A stretch of 64,000 nucleotides of DNA, from positions 171,424,501-171,488,500 of the forward strand of contig NC_060208.1 of assembly GCF_021130785.1 (NCBI RefSeq). Direction: 5' to 3'. The position numbers and the translations under genes were made by a program. The notes beneath the pieces were generated by a model, which saw nothing but the letters and a program-made list of their open reading frames with translations, had not been told where the DNA came from and did no database searches. Positions 1 to 12,000 of the stretch are shown here, one piece after another; the stretch's first letter is position 1; each line of letters starts with the position of its first letter. Source of the stretch: Homalodisca vitripennis (taxonomy: Eukaryota > Arthropoda > Insecta > Hemiptera > Cicadellidae).

Positions 1-110
1 CCTATCACTTGAGGGGCTGCAAAATATTTATTTCTCTTTACTCGTCTGTCTATCTGTCCGCACAATGTCTTGAAAACTAACTGAACTATACCCTTGAAAT
101 TTTTATTTAA
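1..110 (+). repeat. fragment of dispersed repeat family R
   Basis: GGGGCTGCAAAATATTT, then CTGTCTATCTGTCCGCAC and a line like 'cttgaaaactaactgaacta', matches the head of the copy at 10449-10540 with moderate divergence. Confidence 0.4.
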
Positions 111-902
111 AATTCATTTTAATATTAGAAACACTGAATAGAATAGAATATGATTTATTTTTGAAAATATTACAATAACACATTATATACAATGTTATAC
201 ACAATGTAATAAATAAATAAAGTAACCTAAACAACCAAATGTATACACAATGTACAAACCTAATTAGAAAACTTAAATAAAAATTTAACATTCTCGTAAA
301 TAAAATTAAAACAAAAACACTCGTAAATTAAAAGAAATATTTTCAAAAATAACTAGGGCCTTTAGAGGCAAGTGCCTGTGGAGAGGTTCCTTTTACAACA
401 AAAATCTTTTTCAGCTCAAAGAAAATTTCAACAAATTTTGATTTTTATATAAGCTCCTAAAAAAAATTGATTAAAAGTGTGCTGCTGCAGTTACAAAGCA
501 AATGAAAATCCACTTAAATAAATTCAAACTAAAATTTACTGTTACCTTCTTTAATTAACTAGGAATATATGCAGAGAAGAAAATCTAATTTATCAAAACC
601 CAATAACCACTTCTGTAATGTTTTTGAAAATAACTTTATATTCTCACAACTAATAATTGAAGAAATTATACTAAATATTTTAGGTCCCAAAAACAATAAC
701 TATTTGAAAAAAATGCTAAGTTGGGCTTTGGAACTGGTATTGGTTCTTGCTTTCTTAATTTGTTTTTGTAACTATTTTTTAATTCTGGTAAAATGCCACT
801 TATGACATAAAATATTTTTTAAACTTTATAAACAAACATATATTTAAGGGGAAGAATATTTAAATAAACTAAAAGAGGAAAAGATTTCTCAATTCTTCGT
901 TT
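111..902. other. AT-rich DNA with no recognisable gene
   Basis: I see only short spurious reading frames and low-complexity A/T tracts here. Confidence 0.5.
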
Positions 903-1880
903 TCATTTAATCAACCTTATGAATTTCTTTTGTTGAGTTAGAAGTGTCTTTAGATTTGTTTCATAGGCTCCACCCCAACAAAATATTCCATAGTCAAGCC
1001 TACTATTGACCAAAGAGAAATACAGCATTCTTAACACTTCTTCGGTGCAAATGTATTGTAAAAATAAAAAAAATCTTAAAATATTGTTTATTTTGCGTTT
1101 TAAAATTTCAATATGTGTCTTCCAGTTGATTTCTCTATCTAGCATGACCCCTAAATATTTTAAATTTTCGCACTGGGATACTACAGCACAGTTCTGTTGG
1201 CACTGAATGTTACTACACAAACAATTGACACATCGATACAAAATTGAATTACTAAAAATTTGCTGATCTGTTTTTAAACTAAAATTTATGTACTTAGTTT
1301 TCTCTGGGCTTAATAACATGTTATTTTTTGAAAACCACCACTGCAGTGCTTTAAGGTCTGAATTCATCTCTTGATCTATATCATCCCAATTATTTTTTAC
1401 ATACGATAAAGCTGTATCATCTGCAAAAGATGTAATATTTCCATTTAAATTTGAATCACAAAGATCATTTATGTAGATTATAAAAAGTACTGCGCCTAAA
1501 ACTGACCCTTGAGGTACGCCACATTGTATAAACCCGAAGTCACTAAAAGAATTATTAATTTTGACACATTGTTTTCTCTTTGTTAAATAGCTAGCAAACT
1601 AAGAATAAATATTTCCCCGAATACCACATCCGTATAACTTTTGTAAAAGAATTGTGTAATCTACAGTATTAAACGCTTTTTTAATATCTAAAAATAAACC
1701 ACTAACTTTCTGCCCTGAATTTATTCCTGTATACACATTATCCATGAAGCTTTTTAATGCTGCTTCAGTATTTAAACCTTTCCTAAAACCAAATTGATTG
1801 TTGCTGAAAAAATTAGTTTTTTCTAGAAATTTAATTAGCTTTTTCTTCATTAACTTTTCAAACACTAGCAAAGTTAATAG
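903..1880 (-). mobile_element. non-LTR retrotransposon, reverse transcriptase fragment
   Basis: On the minus strand one frame reads as a reverse transcriptase from FSNNQFGFRKG and GLFLDIKKAFNTVDY through CGVPQGSVLGAVLF to the catalytic SFADDTALSY (FADD at 1427-1416) and the thumb region to LTQQKKFIRLIK. Only one stop, a TAG at 1598-1596 where related elements have Trp, breaks 323 codons. It is truncated at both ends; the 5' end abuts a dispersed repeat at about 1880. Family: Jockey/CR1 group, judged from motifs. Confidence 0.85.
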
Positions 1881-2060
1881 TGTCTGTCACTCCATGAGAT
1901 TTGGCTGAGGGTTAACAATTATTTTTAAATTGGTCGTATGGGTAACCATGATGGCAGCGAGGCAATAGCAGAATAAATACATTTGCAAACTAATTGTGTA
2001 CAATAATTTGAGATTACAATAAGTGACATGTATGCATTGAAAGATGTAAATGGTAAATTT
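1872..2060 (+). repeat. dispersed repeat family R, copy 1
   Basis: The segment shares GGCTGAG, a stretch near ATTGGTCGTATGGGTAACC, then CATGATGGCA, with copies at 10435-10915 and 53700-54300. All copies are in the same orientation. No coding content is seen and the family is unclassified. Confidence 0.5.
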
Positions 2061-2990
2061 TATATCTGAGTAGTTCTCAAACAGTGTCATAGCCAGCGGG
2101 AGGATATCAGGATGACGAAAAAAATTTTAATAATTTTTTTAACTTTTCCTTTGTTTTCACCTTTCTAATCTTATAAATAAAAATAAATCGTTAAAAATGT
2201 TCTAAGCGCTAATCTCGAAAATGACTAGGCCAATTCGGCTAATTCTTTTATACAATATTTGTTGGAGTCTGATAAAGGTTTTTATGGAGAGAAAATCAGA
2301 AAAGATTTTTGGAATACTTTCGAATCCGGAATAATAACTATAATATTTACGACAAATAATCCAAATTTAACTAACAGTAAACGCCTTTAGCTGAAGCTTA
2401 ACAAACAGACAGAAACATTTGTTTACACTTCAATTTTAGAAAATATTAACTACACAGTGCTAGTAGCATTATGCAGATTGGAAAGGCAATATGCAGATTT
2501 CATCTGTGACCAATTAAACTATCTAATGCATAGGAAATACTATTTAAACGTTATTATGAATCCCATATTAATGAACAAAGCTGTGAATGTTTGCAAGTAA
2601 AGTACTTGAAACTGGTTGATTCCTTGACTTAGTATATGATATTTTTACTGTGATTTCAGGAAAAACAGGGAATGGATACAAATGTGCCTCAACGACTCAA
2701 TCATTTCTAGACTACAGTCTGAAAAAGAACAAAAATTCTATCTCAGAAAGCTTGTTTAGAAATTTGAAATGAACATAGTTGAAACAATTTTATATTATAT
2801 CCCTTATACCGACAGAAGAACACAAGCAACCAAAGTTGTCTTTTTAAGCTTTTGCATGCATATATTTTCTTGATCCGGGTAAAAAAATCAAAATCAAATA
2901 TATCACCAGAAATATTGTAGACTGGAAATAGATGCTTTTCATGTAAGTAATCTTCTGAAACCTACATGTGTACATAATTTCTTGATTGGT
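2061..2990. other. AT-rich DNA with a decayed repeat
   Basis: About 2190-2370 contains 'cgctaatctcgaaaatgact' and nearby wording of a type common in insect interspersed repeats. Nothing codes. I cannot classify it. Confidence 0.3.
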
Positions 2991-3221
2991 GCAACAACGC
3001 AAACTCAACTATGAAAATGTAAATAAATTAGACAAAAAGTGAATTTAAACGGCTGAAATAGATACATTTAACTGCAGTAACTTTTCAGTCTTACGAAAGT
3101 ATATTTATTTTCTTCATCGTAATAAAAAGGCAAGCCCAATTATGGCATTTGAAGTATCTCAGACTGGAAATAGATTACAAGGGTCAGTAGTAGACGTGTT
3201 GACAAAAGTAGGGCTTGAAAA

Positions 3222-3282
<61 letters not shown>

Positions 3283-3620
3283 TTTCTTTTTAAGGACAAG
3301 GCAAACTTAACTTTGGCACCATATTAGACTGTATGAACGGTGGGAATAGGCGCTTTTAGACCGTTTGTTTGTAAAAAGGCCGTAGACCACATTTTAACTC
3401 CATCGTAGGTATATACATATATTCTTAATGGGACAATAAGGCAAACTCAAGTGTCAAGTTAAACACTGGATATATCTTTCAACGGATGTAAATTAAAAGG
3501 GCCGGAAGTATATGTTTCTGACCAAAGCAGGTTTCTGAGACCTGTTTGTATTTCCTTAGTTGGGATATTAGGAAAGGGACTCAACTGTGGTGTTAGACAT
3601 GTAGTTTAATTAAACCAAAA
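2860..3620 (+). repeat. degenerate tandem repeat, unit about 135 bp
   Basis: The anchor GCAAACTCAA or close variants recurs at 2999, 3130, 3301, 3441 and 3577. Spacings are 131, 171, 140 and 136 nt; the 171-nt unit contains the (AT)n tract, without which it is about 114 nt. Around each anchor, related words recur (ACTGGAAATAGAT, AAGTATAT, TTAGAC.GTA). The copies are strongly diverged. Confidence 0.5.
3225..3281. repeat. (AT)n microsatellite
   Basis: About 57 bp of pure AT dinucleotides interrupt one unit of the degenerate tandem repeat. Confidence 0.97.
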
Positions 3621-6600
3621 ATATATACTTCAACACGCCGAAAACCTCAAATAAGTCAGTAAAAATTTTATTTGACTTCTAAATCTCTTAACCACTAGCA
3701 TTAAAATAATAATTGCCAGATATATGCCTACATTGGATTGAAAAATTGTAATAAGATTCCATTATATTAAATCATAAATGATTTCACTAAGAAGGGCGCT
3801 CTTAGAACTCAGAAATTGCGTGCGAAACTGTGGTTAGCTGCTAGTAATAAATATAATAATAATTAAGTACTTCTGGATTATTTACATGCTGATTTAGAAG
3901 CAGCAAAAACATTTTTTTTACAGCTGATGTTGAGTGGTGGAAAAAGGCGGCAAATTTAGGGCTTGCCCCCCTGGAAAAATATATAGCTGCGGCTCTGTTT
4001 ATAACAACAGTTTTATTTGTAGATATCTACACAAACTAAAGACATTATCACAACACTTTATAACATACACTTACACAAAGATAATCATACACAAATTTAA
4101 TCAGACAATACCTGTCAACACTCGGCACAAAACTCGACTAGTCTACGCAATGTGAAAATGGTTATAGCAAACTCTGCTGTTATCTGTGATAAAGACAGAT
4201 TTCTGTTTACGAAATCGGTCACTAGAGACAACTTGTAGCAAGAAATACTATTCTAACTGATAAGAGTTTCTTCTGCTACAACAACACGTTTATTTCTTTC
4301 TATTTTTGTAATAAATCACTGCTAAAATATGAGTTTTGTCAAAGATGTCTCTATACCACTTTCTAAATTATCTCTTGTAAGAGTGTACAGAAATATTTAT
4401 GGTAAATGAACCAGATCAGCAAATAAAAAGGCTGCTAATTAGACAGTTTATCAAACTGATTTATATTAAACATGTGATTAGCTGTGATTTGTTGAAAACT
4501 ACGGATTTTGTGCGATCAGCCATCTTGATTCTATAATATAACGAAATATATATATATATATATATTAGAATCTCCTGAATCAATCAGTACCAATATCAAC
4601 ATGTAAACTAACAATGCAATTAAATGATTAGTCTAGATGTCTCAGACATCTTTGCCACAGTAAAGCAACAAAAATCATATGACATACCAGGTGTCGTCTC
4701 CACAGTTCTAAGGTTAATAAATAGGTAAATAACTTCTGTACCAATAAACAATGTCTTGTCCAGGACAGCCAATTGTTAATGTTGATTTTAACTTTAAACA
4801 TTAAAGACATCAACTAAATTTCCACCATAGTTCTCCTATTTCCAATATTTGATAGAATGATTAGATATAACCCCACATTAGCTAGGACCCAACAGGGAAT
4901 AGGTTTAATTGATTACTATTGAAACAATAAATAATTTCACTTTATTTAACAATATGAAATCTATAGTTCATAAATCTATGTTGCCCTAACACTAGGTGGT
5001 TTAACTGCCATCGTCGTTTAAAAATTATGTTTTCAAGTACTTAACATAAAACAATCTGGGAAAAGGTTAACCACATTGTCTGTTGCTCATGAAAAAAGTT
5101 TTCAATGTGGCATAATTTTATTTTTACCTTCCTAAAAAATTGTGTTCTGCACTTGCGCCACTTAGTGTTTTGAGGCAACAATATATTTCTACCAAAAATC
5201 ACACAACTATTATTTTGTACACAGTAATATATTAGTGGAAACTTCTATCACAAAATCACAATATAATTAATGTAATTGGGTGTGTAACCTGTATTGTTGC
5301 ATGTAAATAAAATAAATAAATAAATAAATTATTTCATTGAGTAAAATCATAACTTAATACCATGCTCCAATTAGTCATGTTGCACGACCATTTTGTCCCA
5401 TCACTAAATGCATTGAAGACAAGGCGTAAAAATAGAATACAAATGAAGGTAATTTTAAGATTCAACCATAAAAATATTAACTTAGTAATTAAATCTTATT
5501 AAATCTACTGCAGTCTTGCTGTTATAAGAGACTAAAAACATTCACTACCAACAATACAAAACAATAATTAACAATATTAGTTCTAAGAGACAGATTGTTG
5601 GTGGGGTAGTTTTATTTAAATATTTTAAAAAACAAAACTACCTCATTAAGAAACCAGAAAAATCTGTATTAGATCTCAAAAGATATAGAATAAGACGAAG
5701 TTTTAAACAAACACATTATACACACAAAACAGAGAAGGCACACACAACAATGAATTTAAAAAAGTCTTGATGTTTTATCAACTAACTATGCATTGTCATA
5801 ATGAATGCATTAAGTGAAGACTCTTGCTTTTTAAATAATATTTGACTTTAGAAATATTATATTGTAGTTAAAAATTGATGGAGAAACAACCTACAATGAA
5901 ATTGAGCATCATAGCAATTTTGATGTATCTGGAATCAATCACTACTTATAGAGAAACATTGATGGAGAAGCAACCTAACTAGTCCAGTCAATGACAATTT
6001 TCCCTTGCATTTATCTCATAACAGCACCGATTTTCATAAAAATTAATCTGAACATTTTGGTGCTTTATTTTTTTTGTGGGGTAAAAATTGAGTAATATAT
6101 GGCTGTTTAAAGACCATCCATTACTTAGTCCATGGTTTTATTTAAAAGGATTTAATATGTACTTCATCACAAAAAAGATAGTGACGTCTTGTTGAAATAC
6201 GAGCGTTCAACAAGATTATGTAAAGTATTACATAATCGACCTATTATTGCCAGTCACAATTAAGAAAGTTAAGCTATCATATGAAATGAAAGACCATGAT
6301 TTAAGTCATTCACAGATCCCTAGTAACATTACAATACAGAATAAAAGTTTAATCTTTTTATTGCTAGAAAAAATCAATAGTTCCTTTGAAAAATGCCAGG
6401 GTACAAAGCATTAGTACTACTGAAGCATGCTGGTAGGCTATTTTGAGTGGTTTACTAAAACATTTGTAAAAACTGCAACTACGATAATTTACTAAAACTC
6501 ATTTTATATTAAGAGCTTCTTTTTGCCTAAAAAGAAAAATACACTAAATTAAATTAAATCTAAAAATTTTAACAAAACATTTCCACTGACAGCATCAAGT

Positions 6601-8484
6601 TTAAAGTTTTAGTTCTACTTCGATAAAGACCAAAAATTATTTTCTTGAAATAAATAGTTTTATTCAATAAATGTTCTAAAACTTACACAAAGTTGTTACA
6701 CAAAGTCCTCATTCAAAAACTATACATTTTAAAACTTTGAACAAAATATTGACTTTTGTAGTCACTTATATGGCAGATTAGCCTTAAACAATAACAACCC
6801 CAATGTTCCTACCACTTTCTTATTTATGTGCCCACTGGCCCACCATTAATTGAAGAAATACATAAAACAAGTCATTAATAAATAAAAATATGTGTAACAC
6901 TAAAAACAAAAGCACACACATTATTTAAAATAAATAAAATATAAGTATAAAATAAAGAAACATGATTGTTTCTAAATGAGATCTTAGTAAAATTTTCATT
7001 GTTCATTTTGACTGCTTACAAATTACAAAATACAGATTATTTATTGAATAAATGGTTCACATAACACAAAATTTGTTTTACTAGCTACAAACTGAACTGG
7101 GTTAGATGCAAAGAATGAGAACGTGCATTTTAAGTAGTTACATAAAAACATAATAGAATGTTGAACTATATGTTAAGTAAACAAAGTAAATTTTTTGCCA
7201 CTAGAATGCAGTGCATGGCTGTTTAGTGGAACAGTGAAAGAAGCAGGACCAATCGTATATAATGATAACAGTATAACAAAACAATTGGCAAATACCAGAA
7301 ATATAAAAGGGCTGACCAGAAACAAATGACTGTTTTTGGCTTTTATCCATCATTAAAACAATGACGCAGTGTTCCATTATTATAATAAAATACCATTATA
7401 ATAAAAATACACATGCATGTGTGTGTGTGTGTGTTGTTCAGCAGTAATAGATGTCATAAAAATCTTTTTGAGAATTACACAGCTTTTGAAATTGAACACA
7501 ACTTTTTTCACAACATGCATCTCTTAGTATGTATGTTGTAAACAATTTTAAAATTCATTGTAAACCAAGTGTAGCTACGAGCAAAGAGCCGTTATAGTAC
7601 TGCAATATTTTCAGAGTGGAAAAATCAATACCATGATGAAAATTGAAATTATGAGCAATGTTTTTGTTAGTTGTGAATTTGATACAAACTTGAATAAGTT
7701 TGTTAAAGCTATAAAACTGTTTTCCATCAAACATAGCAAATGATTATGCATGAAATGATAGTAGAAAAACTTTACCATTGTATGTTTTGTAATTGCTGTG
7801 TTCCATCTAATGATCTTTTATATTATTTTTTTATAAGCTAGTGTTATTTTGTGGACATCCATCACATATTAAAAATTGTAGATCAGTAGTATTTAACTAA
7901 CACTCTGGTGTTGAGTTTAGTGATAAATATATACCAAGATAACCTTGTATAATGGTCTAAGCATTACGATACATTTTTTTGTTTCCCAAATTGTTGCAAC
8001 CAATTCATACAATTGAACATTGTGAATGTGTCAGCATTTTTCACTTTCATCAAGCAAAGAATTTATTTAAAGTACTACAGAGATGGACATTGACAAAAAG
8101 AAATCACTGTCATCAGAATATTGCTAAGGACCGATGTGGCAGTTGCAATTAATATTCAACACTGATCCCTTTTTGACAGCCCCTTTTTTCATTCTGGCCA
8201 TGCCTCTCCTTAAAATAAAATTAACAGAACTCTACTGGTAATGAATTACAAATTCCAAAATGCTGAATTAGGGCTCCAGACCAACTCTCTAAATCAGAGC
8301 TGAAATCTTCCCTTATCTGTAATAATCATTATCTCTCTAATCTAATTTACAAAGATGAACTGAATGTTATTAAATATGTAAGTCATCATATAGGGTGTTT
8401 GAAAGACTCATAATATACTGTAAGGCAACACTCATGGTGTGAATGAGTAGATAAACAAATCAACATGTAACATTTATGTTTTTT
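3621..8484. other. intergenic AT-rich DNA downstream of the Ankle1-like gene
   Basis: No gene or clear transposon was found. Short simple repeats occur: (TA)n at 4543-4565, (AAAT)n near 5310-5330 and (GT)n at 7414-7432. Confidence 0.5.
7414..7432. repeat. (GT)n microsatellite
   Basis: A short run of GT/TG dinucleotides. Confidence 0.9.
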
Positions 8485-8490
8485 TTTATT
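8485..8490 (-). promoter_or_regulatory. possible polyadenylation signal of the Ankle1-like gene
   Basis: AATAAA on the minus strand lies about 230 nt beyond the stop codon. It is placed plausibly, but the hexamer is common in this AT-rich sequence. Confidence 0.35.
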
Positions 8491-8720
8491 TAAGTAATAT
8501 TTCTAAAGGAACTTCATTACATTTGAGCAAAACATTTAGTCATAATTTCACATTAAAATATTTTGGGATAAAACTTTAAAACTGTTCTAACATATAACTT
8601 GTGGTAAACCAAAATTAACCAATTAAATACAATTATTTTTACATTATAAAGCTGATTGCACTTGCATTTATAAATACTTTATACAAGGTAACTGAAAAAC
8701 AAGTTTTAGGTTGTCTTTGG

Positions 8721-9002
8721 TTAGTCGATATCGGCCGGTCTGAGTTGTCGTTCACCCTCAGCAAGGAAGACTTTGAAAGCTCGATGTAGCAGGACGCAAC
8801 CCAGCCTCCGCTTCAGTCGCAGGTTCCAACACCCAGCGGAGCCGTAGAACTCACCCGCCTTCTCATTGGTCAACTGAGGTAGTGTTAGGGCACTGATCAT
8901 GGCTGCTTCCCTTGTCAGGGCTTCCACAGGAATTATGTTATGGAAGACATGAAGACACACAACTCCCAGTCCAGCTTGCCAAATATCCAGGATTCTTTGG
9001 AT
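8721..9002 (-). CDS. Ankle1: Ankle1-like exon 10 (GIY-YIG end, stop codon)
   Basis: The acceptor is CTTATCCAG|ATCCAA and the stop TAA is at 8723-8721. The 93 residues include TREAAMISAL with the candidate catalytic Glu, LTNEKAG, and the ending LLHRAFKVFLAEGERQL, which is characteristic of the ANKLE1 C terminus. Confidence 0.93.
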   Translation of the reverse strand: MQRILDIWQAGLGVVCLHVFHNIIPVEALTREAAMISALTLPQLTNEKAGEFYGSAGCWNLRLKRRLGCVLLHRAFKVFLAEGERQLRPADID

Positions 9003-12000
9003 CTGGATAAGAATTGCTTACTGTTAACATATCTGTTATATATCTAACATATCTGCCCGAGTTAACACATTAATAAAAACATTTCTTAACCTCATTGTAA
9101 AGCACACATTGGAATATCTAATATCTGTACGTGGTAACGTTTTATTAATGCATTCAATAACGTTACTATACAATATTCACAATTTGTTTATCAGTTGTTA
9201 CTACATCATTACATAACATTACGTTAAAAAACTACAAAATATCAATCTACCAATCCCTAAATAGATATCTTAGAATATTCAAACAGGATCTGAATCCCAA
9301 TAATTATTCATTATAATGAATTCTAATGAGCTGCAAAAGATATGCTTACATTTAGTGTTTTATGTTACGATTAATACCTTTTTAGAGTTGGTGCCCTCCT
9401 GTTTCTGCCAGCTTGCCACAGCCTGGTATAAGTGGGCGTAGGGGCGGGCTCGCTTGCCTTTCCCCACGTAGAAAATAGACTGCAGGAATGTTGGCCAGAG
9501 CTTTACATGCTGTACGGTGGTGGCACATGCGGGCAGGTCGTGGGCAAGCCTCGGATCTAAGAGCAGATAGGTGAAGGAGGTCTTGGCCTGACCCTCTCGC
9601 CACGGTCTCCTACTGCAGGAAAATGATGCAGACATTGAATCCTCCAGATGACCCCACTCCAGCAGCAAATGCTCGCAGGAAGCATCCAGTGTCTTCAGCA
9701 GCTCCGGGCTGTAAGCTGACATACTACAGTTCATCACTGAGAACTATACAACATAAAAGTGTGGATTTATAGAAATATATGTTTTCTGTTAATAATATAG
9801 AACTTATCCCAACCCGTTTAATGGAATCTAAAGCTGAACACCACATAACTTGAGTTGAAGACCTATGCAACTGACTCATTTAATATTCACTTTCACATTT
9901 TAAATAATGTGTTATTGGTGGATTAAGGAGTTGACTCATCACTCAGTGAGGTAAGGTGTAAAGGGAATTATGAATATTTTGTGTGATTTAGTTGCATTTT
10001 AGGATCACATGATTACACAAAAATCGTTAAATGATAGTAACCAGACAACATCAGATCTAACTACTGTGGTATTGGTCTGATAATATTGCTTTCAAACCAA
10101 ATCCAAAACTCTGCTCTTATACTTCATGAGACCTTAAATGACAACTACAAACACTTTTGATAGTTCAAATGGAAGGTAACATCATGCTATAAAGACAATT
10201 GGGTGTCTGTATGTCATACTGTGTTTGGACATTTCTCTCATACAATATAAAAATATACAAACAAACTCAAACTCGTCAAATAACTGATCTTTGAATGGGT
10301 GAATTACAACCACCAAGGCAAGCTTATTATTTAAATTATATTTTCCCATCTGTTCCGACTGTATTGGACTGATTTTGCAAAGACCAGTCTAATGCTAATT
10401 CTCTGAATGAGATTTTAAGACATTAATTGGCTGAGCTTTAGCAAAGCCTTTCACTTGTGGGGCTGGAAAATTTTTCACTTCTGTCTGTCCATGCAACATC
10501 TCGAAAATGAACTGACCTATAGACTGCATTGTACATGAAGTTTCAATTCTATATGGGAAACAATGAGTTAGATTATGGTGCATTTTCAACCAATGGGATT
10601 TATCTGAGCGATAGTGAATATTTTTACATTGGTCTCATCGGTAACCATGATGGCAACCGACTTTTATTATGTAGACTATTATTTATTATGTTATTGTGTA
10701 GACTTTTATTATGTAAATACTTATATAAAAACCCAATTTAATTACCACAAATCTGAATGTATCATGTGCAAAGATATGTCGAGAAAGATTTCATATCTAA
10801 ACATTAAAGTTTTGCATGAAACTTCACTTCTATAAGACTTTCTGTTTATCTATCCACAGGACATGTCAAGAATGAAATAATCTATAGATTTAAAATTTTG
10901 CATGCAACCTCCGCGAAGTTTATTACAACCACGGTGTGGTGTACTTCTTGTTCGAAAGGTATGAGCTAGGCAGGAAAGAATGGGCTTGATTGTGAACTAG
11001 AAACAGACATTTCTCCTACAACTTTAATGAAGATTGTTTTTAAGCCATTTTGTTCATCAACCTTCAAATACTGTTTCAGTACATATAAATCAGTACTGTT
11101 TATCAGAAATGTGGTTTGTCCTTCCTTTGCAATTTGGTGACTTTGGAGGAAGTTCTGTTACTAAGATCAATCCTTCATCTGCACTTGATGGCCCTAGGCA
11201 GTGTTATATACTTTTCACATTTTTACAGCTATATTTATGTGGTCTCATCTATGTCTCTCTCACATCGTGTAACAGCTGTTGCACTACATCAAACAAGTAG
11301 TTAACGTTATTGTGTATTTTTGTGCAATTGTACTTTTTATCCTTATTTTCTAACCAATGATCATCCAATTTTGTATTCTTATATGAAATAAAGTAAAAAA
11401 AACAGAAAAATAATGTTTTAGACAGTACAACTATTTTTTATTCTCATAGTAAACTAAAATTAAATAAAAACTGTAAAAGAAAGAAAACAACAGTCAATTT
11501 TTTAAATTTTATACCCAATCATATTATTACTAAATAATGTAGACAATATTACTGTGAATAAATGGATGGGAAAATAATATGTATATCTTTTTTAATACTA
11601 TACTCATAACATAGTAATAAAACGTTTGCATTTTCCATACTTCACCTTCATCTTCTTCAGTACAGCCTTTAGATAAAGAAGTCACTTTAAAAGCAGATAC
11701 CAGAAAAATTACAAAACTTTTTGTCATCCTAGAAGGGTTAAAAAGAATCTTAATGAAGGAGATTTTAAATCATATGTGTTTTACATGATCACAATCACAG
11801 TACAGGTTTGGCAATTGCCAATTCAACCACAGCCACGGACACTAGTGTATATATGTGACACAGTTTAAAAACATAAATATGACAAGGAAACAGGATCACA
11901 TGACATCTTTATATACCCTACAACAAAGTTCGGAGTATTTATATCATACAGGACATCTGCCATGGAACAAAATTCAGTTAATTTTTTACTCATCTCTGTG

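Noticed and set aside
3142..3327. Short open frame with a Tyr-Ile repeat
   Set aside because: It is a translation of the (AT)n microsatellite.
9382..9603. A second minus-strand frame overlapping the GIY-YIG exon
   Set aside because: It is an out-of-frame shadow of exon 9, which carries the conserved nuclease motifs.
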